From NCBI RefSeq assembly GCF_964204865.1, contig NC_135261.1:12834001-12898000 (forward strand): DNA of 64,000 bases. The letters run 5' to 3'. The notes below the pieces were generated by a model. The model was not told the DNA's origin, ran no database searches, and worked only from the letters and a program-made list of their open reading frames with translations. The translations under genes were made by a program, and so were the position numbers. Shown piece after piece: positions 1-12,592 of the stretch. This DNA is from Styela clava (taxonomy: Eukaryota; Chordata; Ascidiacea; Stolidobranchia; Styelidae). The first letter of the stretch is position 1. Every line of letters starts with the position of its first letter.

Positions 1-446
1 TGAGGAAATAATCAAATATTTACACGCTTGGTATTTTTCAACGAATGTTCTGTCATATCCTGCATTTTTTAATCCTACTCAGATAGGTGTATATACAAAT
101 TCCTTTCACGTGACTGAGAAGGCTGAAAAGTCAAAAACATAAGTCGCTCAGTGAGTGTAATCCCATCCAAACTATTTCTAGGCCATGAAATGTTTTGTCG
201 TAGCTAGCGTTACCAACTGCCCTTTAATTCAGCGTATAGTCCCAAAATTGAGCTTATCTTATCTGCAACTTAATGAAGTTGCAAAGGACGCAGTTTGTAC
301 GTAATCTTTGGCATCGCCTTTACTATAAAAAGTTTAAAAAAAAACTTTATACGGACCAGAGCACTATTGCCTGTTTCGGATCAGCATCATATTGTCACAA
401 GACTCACGACATGACCAATTATTAAGGCCCTAAAACGGCTTGTTAA
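1..446. other. Intergenic, no gene seen
   Basis: No open frame, splice-bounded exon or clear repeat terminus is visible. The stretch is AT-rich and ends at a poly(T) run at about 449-469 that probably marks the poly(A) tail of the minus-strand LINE copy to the right. Confidence 0.4.
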
Positions 447-2486
447 ATTTTTTTTTTTTTTTTTTTTTTAAATAAAGTAGGCCTCAACCCACCGATACTT
501 ACATTTTTATACTTACTTGTTGCAGGGGAGGCTTTTAGATGGTCTTTCTTTTTCTGAAAAAGAAAAGGTAAAGATTAACAGAACGCCTGGCCTCGACGAA
601 TCATTTCCCGCCACATGGGAGGGTTCGGAGAAATGCACCCTGATGCACACTCATTGAACCCTCTAGTGGCGAGTATTCCGTCTTGGCCAGGCAGGTAAGG
701 AATGGAAGAAAAAGAGTCAGATTGACGAAGAAAAAAGTTAGAAAGAAAATGATGGAGAGGAAAGGGCTATAAAAGAGAGAAGAAGATAACAAAAATAAAT
801 AAGAGTATAAATTAAATAATAATAATAAAGGTTGCCAGGTAGGTAGGTGTATGTGGCGTTTTATTAACTATTTGTTTGCCTAATGTTAATGGTAACTATA
901 TTACACCTAGTTTTATTCAACTGGTGATCTTATTATCAAAGTAATAGAGTTACTAGGTAGCAATCGAGATGAGAACAGGTTGGTATGTCACCCAATACTA
1001 TTATTTAGATAATATAGTAAATGGCAGGCGAGATTTATGTATGGGAATCGTAACCAGAAAGAATCTCTTTCCAATTAGGAACGAGATCATAGATGGTCAC
1101 GTCCCCATACTTTAACTCACGTGCCAGAAGATGTTCGTTAAAATCAGTAATCACTGATTTTATTATATTATTTGCGTCGCCCTCCTTCGCATAGCGATCT
1201 TCCTTATCCAGAATCTTTTTTGTTTTAATCACAAAGACCTTGAAAATTTGAAAAATTTTCAAGACCGCGAGAGTATGGTTATCACTGTAAGTGTTGTAAA
1301 ATATATCATTCATACACACACTTACAGGACTCGAGCAGATTTTATTTAATATTCTGGATAATTCGGATGCCATGCTTAGGCAGGGCTTGCATTCTAAAAA
1401 GAGATGTTGAGTGTTACCCACTCCATGGCGACAAAACTTACAAGTAAGTCTAAGCAGCCGGTTATTTAATTTATGGTATTTAAAACCGGTTCCCGCCCGA
1501 CGTTGTCCAAATAAGAACCCGTTTCGGGCGGTCCTGAAAGAAATTTCCCTTTCGGGGTTACCAAAATGAATCCTGAGGGAGCGGTCCAAAAGGTGGACAC
1601 GCTCCCAGTTAATATTAGATGGAGGAGTTTCTTCTCTTTCACTCATGAGGGTCCTATATATGGAAGCTAGACCGACAGAATCCCAATCATGGCCTTTAGC
1701 CCCCAAAACACGAAATGTGTTGAAGGCTTTCAGCCATGATTCCGGAACGGTGATGGAATGGGGTATCGAGTTGCTAAACAATCCAGGATTAACCTGGATT
1801 ATTTTACTGCCAAGGCTGAACTGGGCCTCTCTATGCCACAATTGTGTGGGATTAACAAGAGAGGCCAGTTGTTGGAAACGTTCAGCCTGGCAAGCAACTA
1901 TCGTGGTGTTAAGACAGGGAACACCCATTCCACCTATAGATTTACCGTTCCGGAGGATCCGCCGGCCCAATACTTCCATAGGCTCAGAGATCCAGAGGTA
2001 AGAGAAGATCTTGCGATCAATATATTTTATGACAGGAGGTGGTACGGGGACCGACCTTGCGCTAAAAATAACCTGAGACAACATCAAGGAATTGATAACC
2101 AAGATCTTGCCGTACCAGGATAATGATCTAGACCGATTAAAATTAATTATTTGTTCGATCTTGGAGACCTTCTCGCTCCAAGTTATATTAATTTGGTTTT
2201 CACCGAAGTAGATTCCAAGGATTTTAATATGGTCCTTTATGTACCTATGATAGGGGAAAAAAGATAGAATCTCCTTCGCCCTATCATTAGTACAGAGGAT
2301 GGAGGTTTATTCTCTGTTGATCCGCTGTCCTGTGGCTAGACGAAAGAGCTCCAAGTTATTGAAAATAGCATCAATTGAGTACGCGTCCGACACAACAAAA
2401 GTTGCGTCGTCCGCATACTGATCAAATTTGTGGGTGAAATTACCAATACGAATACCTTTTATTAATTTATTATTGATTAAAACAAA
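447..2486 (-). mobile_element. LINE (L1/Tx1-like) 3' half, minus strand, decayed
   Basis: A 5'-truncated non-LTR retrotransposon. Reading down from about 2486, the minus strand encodes the end of the reverse transcriptase with its catalytic YADD motif (about 2400-2420) and then, after a frame break near 2300, the thumb with KILGIYFG. The long frame 1035-2102 is the post-RT region and contains a zinc-knuckle-like CKFC...H...C cluster and the C-terminal signature NWKEIL. The stretch from 1034 to about 470 would be the 3' UTR, and the T run at 449-469 the poly(A) tail. Frameshifts make it non-functional. Its protein is clearly related to the neighbouring plus-strand copy but only moderately similar, so the two are separate insertions of different lineages. 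Clade assignment rests on the RT and knuckle motifs only. Confidence 0.8.
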
Positions 2487-5400
2487 ATTGGACAACCAAA
2501 CCATAAAGATCTTCAACGTGTACGCCCCCGCCCAAAATGGTCCTCATAAAACTGAATTTTTCGAGGATTTAGTTAATATTTTAAAGCAATATTGCGACTC
2601 TCATAATTTTTTGATAGCCGGTGACTTCAATATCGTGCTGCAATCAATTGACGTGCTCCAACCCGACAATTTCAAACTTCGGCCTCCAGAAAAAATATTC
2701 CAAAACTTTATCCGAACTAACAATATCTATGACTCATTTCGGAGAAAATATCCCCAAAAACAGGTTTTTACTTTTATGTCACATCCAAATGGACGAAGAA
2801 TAAATAATATTTTCAACACGTTAGGACTAGACCATCTGATCTCGCGCATAAATTTTGCTACAAATACTGTTGCCGACCACCTTTTATGTCCGTCCATTAC
2901 TTTTACACAAATGAAAAAGATACGCTGGGGAAAGGACACGTGGGAAATAACATCTTGCACTATCAGGACTCCACGTATAAATTAATCATCAATAACACTT
3001 ACGATTTGGCTCTTTTTGATTTGGAGAAATACGATAAAATTCAGGTCTGGTGGGACATGTTAAAACTCAGAATTAAAAAAATAACAGTTGCCTACTCCAA
3101 AAACAAAGAAAAACTCAAAAAAAAATAACATTATCTTTATATGAAGGGAATTGGATAATTTGGTAAACGAAGGCAAAAAAGAAAATTTCGTCAGAATTGA
3201 GAATTTGAAATCCCTGCTTAAAAAGTTTCAATACGAGCGGCAGCAACTGGATATCATGATGGCCAACATGGAACTACTAGAACAAAACGAAAAACCTACC
3301 AGAACATTTTATTCACAAATCAAACGAAGAGCAAAACAAACCACTATCACTAGTCTAATATCCCCGGACAATAACATAACGACAAATGAAGATGATATTA
3401 TATCGTTGGTTGAGGCCTTTTAGACATATCTTTGGGGTACGAAATTTGATCCAAACGAACAAATCCGGGGCCATTACCTATCACTGATGAGCAACACACA
3501 AATATCTGAAGATGAAAACGCCATCTTGGAAAGGCCTATGACTAGCGAAGAAATCTTTGACGTCATAAAGTCATTCCAGAACAATAAATCGCCCGGAATG
3601 GGCGGCCTGAGCAAGGAATTCTTTATAACATTTTGGGACAAAATAAAATTAGAATTTACCCATTTAATTAACAATATAATATATTTCGGCCTCTTCCCTA
3701 AGTCATCCTCAACAGCAAAAGTCAAATTATTATACAAAAAGAACGAAGAAACCAATCTCAAAAACTGGCGCCCAATAACAACATTAAATATGGACTATAA
3801 AATTGTGTCTAAAATTATTACAAAACGTCTTGAACCCATCATGGACCGCTTCATAACTCAGACTCAGAAATGCTCTCCAAAATTTCCCATTTGCATCTGG
3901 ACAAACAATAAATGAAGAAAAGACAGAAATTTTATGTATTACCAAGAAGGCATACTTTTCGATACTAAATTCGCCATACAGACAATATATAAAAAAAGAT
4001 GTAAAAATACTTGGAGTATATTTCGGACAAAAAACACCAAAGCAATTATGGGCAGAAATCAAAGTAAAACTAATTCGTACTCTGAATTCAATAAAACCTC
4101 GTCATCTAACATGGTACGGAAAGTTGATAGTTATTAATTCGTTAATAATGTCAATCGTTATGTATCATGCCAGAGTCAAAGATATTCCACCGGACACAAT
4201 AAAATCACTAAACAGCGCCCTCTACAAGTTCCTATGGTACCCGGAAAAGCTCGAACCTATAAACCGGAAAAAACTGCAGCTACCTTGGAGCGAAGGGGGA
4301 ATCAACATGGTTGATGTCAAAACAAAGGCCAAGGCCTGCCGCGTGGAGAGAATAAGGATCTTGGTGAACGGGAACAAGATAGACCAATTCTGGCACTTTG
4401 GGGCCTTGTACTCATTGGGCTCGAAAATTAACAGCATTAATGGCAATCTTTACTCAAACCCAATGCCCCACGCCATGCTTGTACCACCATATTGGAAAGA
4501 CATTTTCGAAATTTTTCAAACCGTAAACTTTGCACCTAAGGGAATGGGAGACGGCCAAACATAAGGTCATCTATCAAAAACTGAAAAATGTACACCCAAG
4601 TCCTCAACGGGAAAGTGTAGATTGGGAGGAAGTTAATTTTCTTAATAGCAGGATCCGATCGAATTTCACAAACGCTGAAAGAATTGTTTCATACAGAATA
4701 ATTAGAGACGGTTATTTTTTCGGCGATAGAAAGAGAGGGATGACAATCAGATTTGGCCCAATGGAAACACAAAAAATTTTGAACTGCAAATTCTGTAAAG
4801 CCCCAATAGACAATCCAAAACATCTTTTTTTACAGTGTACAACCATATCAAATTATTTTGTAAATATCAGACAAATACTGGACCAAATACTTGGCTCGTC
4901 AAAAAAAATTTCCAATAATCAAATATTCTATAACAGCTACGATGGCCCTAACGAAATTCTAATCAAAAAATTTTTTGTCATCTTAAAAAGGAGCATAATC
5001 AACAGGAAAATAAAACTGGACATGGAAAACAGGTACATATTCCATACGGACCCAAATATTATAGGCGCAGCCAAAATAACATTTTTAGAATTCCTGCTGC
5101 TGATGGAACACAAGTACATGGACTTTCAGTTTCTCGGTTTGAAAAAGAATTGGAAAGAAATTTTAAATGGATATTCAACAATTTAATTGGACTACGGATT
5201 AAAACAACTCTGCTTTTAACAAATAACAACGACTCCCAAATTCGGCCCCCTGTTATTTGTCCTGTTATTTGGTACATAGCATGTAACATAGACGTCCTGT
5301 TATTTGGCACATAGCATGTAATGATGCCCGGGGCCGAAGTCTTTGCCTTGCAATGCATAGCAAATACGAAAGCCGCCTTATCTGTATGACGGCTGCTTAC

Positions 5401-5501
5401 GCAGTGGCATGCTTATAAAGCGTAATACCGATATGACTCGGATATGACACTGATCCGAGACTGGAAAAACTTTGATCCATGAGATTAAGAAAAAAAAAAA
5501 G
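2487..5501 (+). mobile_element. LINE (L1/Tx1-like), plus strand, endonuclease to 3' end, internally deleted
   Basis: A second LINE of the same clade. In order it has: part of an AP-like endonuclease (IFNVYAPAQN near 2510, LIAGDFN near 2620, VADH near 2875); an RT N-terminal region (NNKSPGMGG near 3580, NWRPITTLNMDYKIVSKI near 3765); then an abrupt jump near 3870 straight to the region after YADD (QTINEEKTEILC, KILGVYFG near 4000); and finally the post-RT domain with CKFC...H...C (about 4790-4840) and NWKEILNGY near 5160. The catalytic RT core with YADD is deleted, and there are several frameshifts (frames ending 2985, 3423, 3915, 4564 and 5186). An A-rich tract at about 5487-5501 is the likely poly(A) tail. 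The 5' end abuts the truncated 5' end of the minus-strand copy. Confidence 0.8.
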
Positions 5502-5540
5502 TACTGATTAGTATTGCACTGTAGATCAAAGATAGCTAAG

Positions 5541-5712
5541 TTGTGGCAGGTAGGGCGGTGGGTCGAGATAAAAGGAGATAGAGCGGTGGTTCGAGGATGG
5601 GAAAGTTGGGGAGATAGGGCAGTGGGTCGAGGATAGGAAAGTTGAGGGAGGTCGGGCAGTGGGTCGAGGATATGTAAGTAGATGGAGATAGGGCAGTGGG
5701 TCGAGGACAGTT
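5541..5712. repeat. Minisatellite, about 40-bp units
   Basis: Four to five imperfect tandem copies of a G-rich unit built around GGGCAGTGGGTCGAGGA, followed by variants of AGGAAAGTTGAGGGAG. The minus-strand open frame across it is only a shadow of the repeat. The flanks 5502-5540 and 5713-5920 hold nothing recognisable. Confidence 0.75.
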
Positions 5713-5920
5713 TTCGAAATAAACGAATAGCTCGCGGAGGCCCTAAGTGTCTCCTGAGGCTCCGTACGGAGCACTTTAAGAACCTAAAGTCTACGTAGAA
5801 GGATATAACAATGCGGACTTATATTTACCAAAACACAACTGAAATCTAACAAATAACACGCAAAAACTGATAAAACGAGGTAATATTCACAACCATGAAA
5901 ATCTGTCTGAATGACTAAAT

Positions 5921-7116
5921 CAGTGGTCGGCAACCACCGGGCCGCGGACCATCGCCGGTCCGCGGAAAAGTTACTCCGGTCCGCAGAAACGTGACGCAAA
6001 AGACGGACAATGTCCTAATAACATCTTTAGTTGATTGAAATTTCAAACAATAATGAGTTGAAAAGAGTCTCTGCGATTTATAGGGTAGCTACTTTGGCAA
6101 CCCTTTGGGCAATACTGCTACCTGAATACCCTGGCATTGCAAAAAAAGGCTTTCCAGGCATTTTTACATTTATGGGAGATCGGGTTTTCAACTACAAAAC
6201 TACAGCTACAAAATCGCAGTAGGTGCATCACTTTTATTTTTAAATTTAATATCAACCTAAATTTAAAACGTTTATTGTTACGTCAAATTCTGCACTTATG
6301 CTGATTGACCCAAACTTTGGTCGCGACCCCGTATTTGCGGCCCCCTGGTGTGTCCAATGTTTTGCTAGCCAGATTTTCCCTATAGTGAATGCAATGCGTA
6401 ATATTGATATGTGGTTCAATTTGTAATAATACTCTTGCTAACCTTTGTTTTCCCGCCATGGCCCCAGCCCTATCAGTACAAATGCTAATACACCGCTCAC
6501 ATGATAATCCATCATTCTGTAGTCTCGTCGCCACTGCTGAGAATATGTCTTGACAAGTGCATGTTTCAGAAAGCGCCAAGCACATGAGTAACTTATATAC
6601 CTAACGAACGCAATCAACCGCGCTAAACCAGACGTATCCGAGGATTCATCCAATTGCAAAGCGTATTTTCCTCCTTTGACTCTATCAATCAGTTGGCACT
6701 TAATATCTTGACCCATTTCGCTGATACGTCGGCGAATGGTATGTACAGACATTGTTATTTCTTTAATTTCCTTAGTTACCTTGTCTCCATTCATAATTTA
6801 ACTCATTGCAATAGTTTTGATTAGTGTTTCTCCAATGGTGTGTGGTTTTTTATCTTTTGCGATTAAATATGCCACTTCATACAATGCCTTTTGAGATTTT
6901 TCTAAGATTGTGACATACTTTGTCATTGTTTTCTTTTCGCCTAAAAATTTTTTTTCTGAAACCAAGATTTATAAATTTTTCGCTGTACTTCCGCTTATAA
7001 GGATGGTTTGAGTGATGTATTTCTATCCGATGAGCGTGAGGAGGTGAGTCTTTTGTCGGGCGTTGATCCCCACTGCTTGAAGACGCCTGAAGGTGCATGC
7101 GGTGTTCTGTTCTCAC
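5921..7116 (-). mobile_element. hAT transposase relic (ZBED5/SCAND3-like), broken
   Basis: Minus-strand fragments read as a hAT-family transposase of the ZBED/SCAND3-like group. At about 7116-6880 lies the N-terminal region with KRKYSEKFINLGF. At 6794-6438 there is a block with MNGDKVTKEIKEI and KYALQLDESSDTSG (the LDES...D segment is typical of these transposases). At 6585-6283 there is CTDRAGAMAGK and ITHCIHYRENLASKTLD. The frames are interrupted by stops and shifts, and the C-terminal dimerisation part is missing. The frame runs into GC-rich terminal-type sequence near 6305-6360. At 5921 a typical hAT end begins, CAGTGGTCGGCAACC, followed by a GC-rich palindrome. I could not pair it with a second terminus, so element limits are uncertain. 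Confidence 0.65.
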
Positions 7117-7990
7117 CTAATTTCTCCGTTGTATCTTCCGCTCGCGTTTTTTTTTTTGGAGTATTCTTCAGTAACCAGTTTGTCAACAACCACGAAAGAC
7201 TGTCTGAATGGCAAAAGTATCTGAGCGCTTCTGAAACGTTTATTGTTACTTCAATTTTGCACTCATGGGCTATTCCAAGTGACACTACAGGACAATTCCA
7301 GAATATTTTCATGTTGTTAGATGCAATATATTTTTACATTTTCAGCTACATGTTTTGTTACATTGTCAAATCAGTTGCTTTGTTGAATATGGAAAAAATT
7401 GCACAAAAGTTACACCCAAGATATACTTAGTGGATATAGCGTGACACTACAGGACATTTTTCCACTTCGGAACAGTGGCCTCTATCATCTCTCAAAATTC
7501 TGGTAATAAATCGATAAATGGGTGAATAAATGTCCTACAGCACCGCAAACATTTAAACTTTAATAAATATACCAAAATTTCTACATTTTAGGCCATTTTT
7601 TAAAAACCATCAAAAACCTGGGTGAAATTTTAACTTTTTCGGTGAAAAGAAAGCAGTCCAATAAAATTCCGAAGTCTTTTGATATAAAAAATACAAAAAA
7701 ATTACTTTCACTACACTTTTAAAAAAATTGATGGAATACAACTTTTGCTTGGAATGACCCTTATGCTGATTGGCCAATGTCACGGCAGTAAATAAGGAAG
7801 TGTACTCGGGGAAACATTCATAATTATAATCAGAGATTTATAAAGTTGTTATACATAAATACGCTACACAGATGCGATGCTCATATTTATGGAAAATTTG
7901 AATTGTTTCGCGACCCAAAGCGGAGGGCTTCGCGACCCAAATTTGGGTCGCGACCCCGTAGTTGCGGACCCCCAGCTACCAGTGCTCCGC
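7117..7990. other. Decayed transposon-derived sequence, no gene
   Basis: No supported coding exon. Near 7905-7965 there is a GC-rich block with TTTGGGTCGCGACCCC palindromes, similar to the block at 6303-6350 and characteristic of hAT ends. A second hAT-like terminus (CCAGTGCTCCGCAAC) begins near 7990 without a visible partner. Short open frames here look random. Confidence 0.4.
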
Positions 7991-8270
7991 AACATTTTTA
8001 AATTTGCGGCACACTTATAAAACTTGTCAAATTTGACGGCACACCACAACAAACAAAAAATACAAAGTGTAACTTTGTTTTATGTTCATATACCAATGAG
8101 AGATTTGTGTTTTTTTTTCAATGAGCACAATCGCTCTATATTAGGATCCTTACGTGACGCACAATCAATTTTGCAACACTATAACTAGCTTCTAATGCTT
8201 TTTCGGAGACTGTAAAAGACGACTTCACAAAGCACTCTTGCTCCTTATTTTGACTTAACAACCGCTGGAA

Positions 8271-8489
8271 AACAAATCTCACAGAGCTAACAGAAATATT
8301 TGAAATAAATAAAAGTAATAGCCTCCTGGAGGAAAATTTCATCTTTAACCACTAATAATTTCAAAGCAATTGGTCCAGTGATCAAAGAGAAAAGCGGTTC
8401 TTTAATATTTCCACTAGGTGTCCAAAAACAAGAACACCAAGAACAACATAACAGCAAACGATCGTTTTGTCCACTAAACGTGTCCAAAT
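8271..8489. repeat. Direct duplication, copy 1 of 2
   Basis: About 219 bp, starting AACAAATCTCACAGAGC and ending near CCACTAAACGTGTCCAA. It recurs at 8745-8952 with a few substitutions and an internal gap of about 12 bp. The copies are in direct orientation 474 bp apart, with a unique spacer containing the near-palindrome TACGGTTTACCGTA at about 8624. No coding function seen. Confidence 0.75.
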
Positions 8490-8744
8490 ATACTAGCTAT
8501 TTTCTAAAATATCTCTGATCCGTATGATACGCCTAAGAATTGGCAACTTATTACATTCCAAAATCAATTAATTAACAAGAGAGCTACGCCCAAATATATG
8601 GACACGTCTGTTCGCAGTACAGTACGGTTTACCGTACCGTCAGATCACAGTCTACAAATATATTCACACCAAGCGAAGCAGTACAGTAGGACACAAAATG
8701 GCGTCCGATCCCGCAGAACGTTCGGTGACGTCATAGTAAACAAA

Positions 8745-8952
8745 AACAAATCTCACAGAGCTAACAGATATATTTGAAATAAATAAAAGTAATAGCCTTC
8801 TGGAGAAAAATTTCAAAGCAATTGGTCCAGTGATCAAAGAGATAAGCGGTTTTTACATATTTCCACTAGGTGTCCAAAAAATGTCAAAGAACAACAAGAA
8901 CAAGAACAACATAACAACAAAACGATCGTTATGTCCACTAAACGTGTCCAAT
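8745..8952. repeat. Direct duplication, copy 2 of 2
   Basis: Second copy of the 8271-8489 unit. It lacks about 12 bp present in copy 1 and has small A-rich expansions near 8880-8910. Confidence 0.75.
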
Positions 8953-9283
8953 AAATCTAACACGAAAAACACAGCTTCTGCGGACATCTGTATAAAAAAT
9001 TTGATCCCTCAGGACGAATATTGTCAGAAATTACTTTTTATCGGACACAATTACTGAACAACCTAAATCTGGGAAAGATATACTAAATTTATATATATAT
9101 ATCCAAAAATTATGGGTGCTATGAATTTATAAGAAGACAAATTTTACATACAAAAATTTTTAACTTTTAGTATTCACAATATAGGTAAATATATCTTGCT
9201 ATGAATTTATTCCTAGTTTTGAAATTTATCTTAGTGACACGGTAAGCCTACTTCAAGAATTATTGCACCACTTTTGTACCTAC

Positions 9284-11546
9284 AGCAATAATTAGAGTAG
9301 TATCATTTTGCACAGTTTTGCGGAATGCATTCACATCTCCTAATCGATATATATCCAAGGATATTTGAGTATAAGACCATTTGACTGTGTGTTGATAAAA
9401 CAGATCCCGTATGTTGCTGTAACAAAAGTCATAAGTTGCATTATCATAATTTTATTCAAACACTTCAACGATTTCCATTTCCGCAAACCAAAAATTTGAT
9501 CGTTCAATATCATTCAAATCAGTCTTAATCACTTCAAAGCACGCTACCTATGAATATTTTCATTTTACCTTCTCATTGAAGATTTTAAACATACAATAAT
9601 GAATTTGGGCAAAGAAAATGAAACAAATGTTAGGAAACACTAAGAAACACATGCACTTCTTGTGCGTGGTATAAATTTTACGCAATAGTTGGTATGTAAA
9701 TATATTATATATATATATATATGTATAAATGGATTATACCGTAAAAATATAGACATTGTACTAACACTTGATTAAATACAAGTATACAGATATTGAAATC
9801 ATCGATAGATTTTATAATACTTTTAAATACCCATGTGATAATTTTTATGTGAGGGTGCCCTATGCGCGTAGCATTTGAGCGATTGACCTGATAGTGTAAT
9901 ACAGACCCTGTTTGTCTGCAAACACCTCGAAATGACCCTTCTCACGTTGTTCGTCTCGTTGACCATTGTATCATCCTCTAAAATATACAGGAAAGCTGAT
10001 ATTTTTCTATCCGAAGTAAACGTCGGTGGCGATAAAGCCTGAAATGGTAGAAAAAAGGACAAACAATAGGAGGTGCTATATTAGAAACATTGCATGTACT
10101 ATTCTCTTTCCATTTTTTTACTGTTTGCTTTGAAAAATAACTGATTATAGAACAATATTATTACTGGCAGTACATCAGGGATTAATGTATTTATTACTAA
10201 TATTCATCTCTTGAATATTTTTGCATTACTGTATATGCTCTCTCATTATATAAAATAAGGCATACCTGGAAATTGAAAATTAACTTTGTAGAGCTTTCAA
10301 CTTCTTGCATGAAGCACTCTGCTTTATCTTGATCGATCATTACTCTGAAATCGTATGCAGTGTGTGGCTTATCATCTGCCAAATCCCCGACAAAATGAAC
10401 AAATTTCTTAACCGAATCTCTCACTTCTGCCACACAAAGAAAGTAAAGATGAATGGAAAGAATAAAACAATTGCAAGTTTTTATTCAACTTATTATTTTG
10501 GAAGAGCCACAGCAATTAACACATATAATATAGTAAATGCGGCGCAATTTGGAAAGTACGCAAATAACCAATTGATCGAATACTTAGTGTCGTGACTTAC
10601 TGCAGCAAGTCCATTAAGTACTGGTTAATTCTTATTTGTTTTCAATTCAGAGATAAGCCTGACATCGTTACCCTCGTATAATAATATAAATTAGCTTTTA
10701 AGTTTCTTTGCAAAGGTATAAGACGTCAATTCACTGGGACTTAGCCGAATTGGGAAAAAATTATTTTAAATTTCGAATGGATAAAATAAAAATTTAGTGC
10801 TTTAATCAAGTCCAAACTTGGTGCTTCCGTGGCCAAGCGGGTGGAAAATTTAGACTGAAAACTATGACTTTATTCTACCAATTCGGTTTCGTAACCTTGG
10901 TCATATATATATATTACCATTTTGTATATTTGAATATATTCGCACACTGTTTACTTATCGATCTTGATCGGTAAGTATGTTGATAGGTATTTGTCTGTTT
11001 GCTACTTATCGATCTTAAAATCGGTAAGTATGTTGATAGGTATTTGTCTGTCTGTATGATTGTCTGTTTGTTTGTCTGTTAGATACACGCGATATCTCAC
11101 GAAAGCGAGTTTGAATCTGCTACAAATTCTGCATGTGCATTCATCATATCTCGGACCAGAAGCTTATTGATTTTGGATGAATTATATCGTATAATTAGCG
11201 AGTTTTTAATTAAGATTTTTTTCTTATTTTTTTTTTTAGGATTAGCGAGTCACTTAAATTTCTTTTGCGGAAGATCGATAAGTCGTCGGTCCCTGATCGA
11301 TATCTCGTTTTTATTTACAAACTTCGACAATTACAAACAATAGCTAGAACTAGGTTGCAGTTTTTTTACATATATTCAAATTATAACGCAGTGAAAAATA
11401 TCAAAAAACAACAGCATGAAAAATACCGCTTCACCTTTAATCCGCAGTCTTCTGGGATGCACTGCTCCAATCTTCTGATAATGAAAGCAAAGAAGTACAT
11501 AGGCTAGAATTAAGCAGCGTCCGTGTTTACTTATGTGACAGGTCAT
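9284..11546 (-). pseudogene. p24/TMED-like pseudogene (copy A), exons 1-4 only
   Basis: Paralogue of the intact gene at 16975-19757, in the same orientation. Recognisable exons are 1: 11435-11546 (start MTCHISKHGRC, signal peptide), 2: 10266-10426 (VRDSVKKFVHFVGD... DKAECFMQEVE, intact), 3: 9907-10038, and 4: 9284-9416. Exon 3 is 132 nt against 133 in copy B: one G is lost in the run before the HFEMF codons, shifting the frame. Exon 4 is 133 nt against 137: four bases are missing in the LILTQIS region, giving a second shift and a stop soon after. Exons 5 and 6 (coiled coil, membrane span, tail) are absent because homology ends near 9110. Splice signals are otherwise preserved (donors GTGAAG, GTATGC, GTCTGT, GTAGGT). 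It can no longer encode a membrane-anchored p24 protein. Transcription as a non-coding RNA is possible but unseen. Confidence 0.8.
10950..11306. mobile_element. MITE-like insertion in intron 1 of copy A
   Basis: Absent from the matching position of copy B (near 19512), so it inserted after the duplication. The ends carry the inverted motif ACTTATCGATCTT (about 10952) and AAGATCGATAAGT (about 11272-11284). Inside is a doubled segment with ATCGGTAAGTATGTTGATAGG, followed by a GTCTGTCTGT-type simple stretch. Exact ends are approximate. Confidence 0.6.
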
Positions 11547-12217
11547 TTTTTATGCTTCCAATCAACACACAGTATTTTGGTGAAAAGACGAAAAGTAACG
11601 CGCTCTAAAATGAAGAAAAATAGTTCTATTGCCGTATTCCAGAACCCTTGGAGCCCTACACCTTCCTACAACACTTGTGCTTACGTGTCGTAATTAACCA
11701 CGGAAAGCCTATATATATATATATAATGTAATTCGGGAAACTAAACGAATGCATTTTTTTGTACTGCAATGTACTTAATTATTGTACTTATTATAGCTTC
11801 TCTCGTATTTCCTGTAATTGAATTGTTTCCTTTGTGCTGTTGGAATTCGTAGAATTTTGACCGACGACTATGCAGCATTAATTAGTGACGACTCCACTGC
11901 GATTTTCCGTAACTATGCCACAATGTCATAATAAAAATAATACCATAGCTAGGGTCTGGTTTTTTTATCAATTCTAAAAAAACTGTCTGTTTTAAAATAA
12001 GGGCTTATTTTAAATCAATTCTCTTCTGTATCTTTTGTATATTTTATTGAAATACCCCTCGCATGGCCGTGAAACTACGCCAAAATGTTGCGTTGTGGCA
12101 GCTGCATACGTTCCCGGAATAATGATTTCAAAAATGTAATAAAAAAATTTTGCTTTGCCTTTCACTTCAATCGCGTAACTTTATTGCCAAGCTAGTACCT
12201 ACATCAAAGTCATAAGA

Positions 12218-12327
12218 GTGCTCCCGAAGTATGTGCACCAAGATGGTGCACAACATGAACATAGTATGTGTACCAGGTTAAGGTTATCGGGTTGTGCGCC
12301 ATTTTGGTGCACATACTTCTGGAGCGC
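12218..12327. mobile_element. Small palindromic (foldback) element
   Basis: The left arm GCTCCCGAAGTATGTGCACC (12220) is mirrored by the right arm ending GGTGCACATACTTCTGGAGC (about 12306-12325). The flanks repeat GTCATAA (12209-12215 and 12329-12335), a likely target-site duplication. No coding content. Confidence 0.65.
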
Positions 12328-12592
12328 CGTCATAAAATATTAACAAGAAAGTTTATCCGAGATATCAGGAAAACGTGGGCTTACTAAATTTTTTTTCATA
12401 AAACAAAAGCTTTATTACGGTAAAGTCCTTTCAGTTAATTTAAATTAACATACTTTGAGTTAAAGGGATAGAGCTCAAATCTATAGAAATTCATTTATCC
12501 GGTATTAAACTGACATTATTCTGGAATGAGCCTTCACAGTTAAAAACAATTCAAATTGATTGTGAAGGCCCTCGAGATTTGAGGCCCCAGGC

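Larger units (their letters stand above)
9110..11949. repeat. Segmental duplication, copy A (main part)
   Basis: This stretch aligns in direct orientation with about 17440-20195, through exons, introns and upstream DNA of the p24-like genes. Similarity stops abruptly near 9110, which removes exons 5 and 6. It is interrupted at 11950 by a 2.05-kb insertion and resumes at 14001-14245. Confidence 0.8.

Noticed and set aside
1645-2123. Plus-strand frames of 118 and 121 residues
   Set aside because: Antisense shadows of the LINE reading frame on the minus strand.
7008-7430. 140-residue plus-strand frame
   Set aside because: Overlaps hAT transposase remnants on the minus strand and has no recognisable content.
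10819-10890. Functional tRNA gene suggested by GTGGCCAAGCGGGTGG
   Set aside because: No acceptor stem, anticodon arm or T arm can be completed, and the sequence is shared by both duplicated introns as a SINE-like relic.
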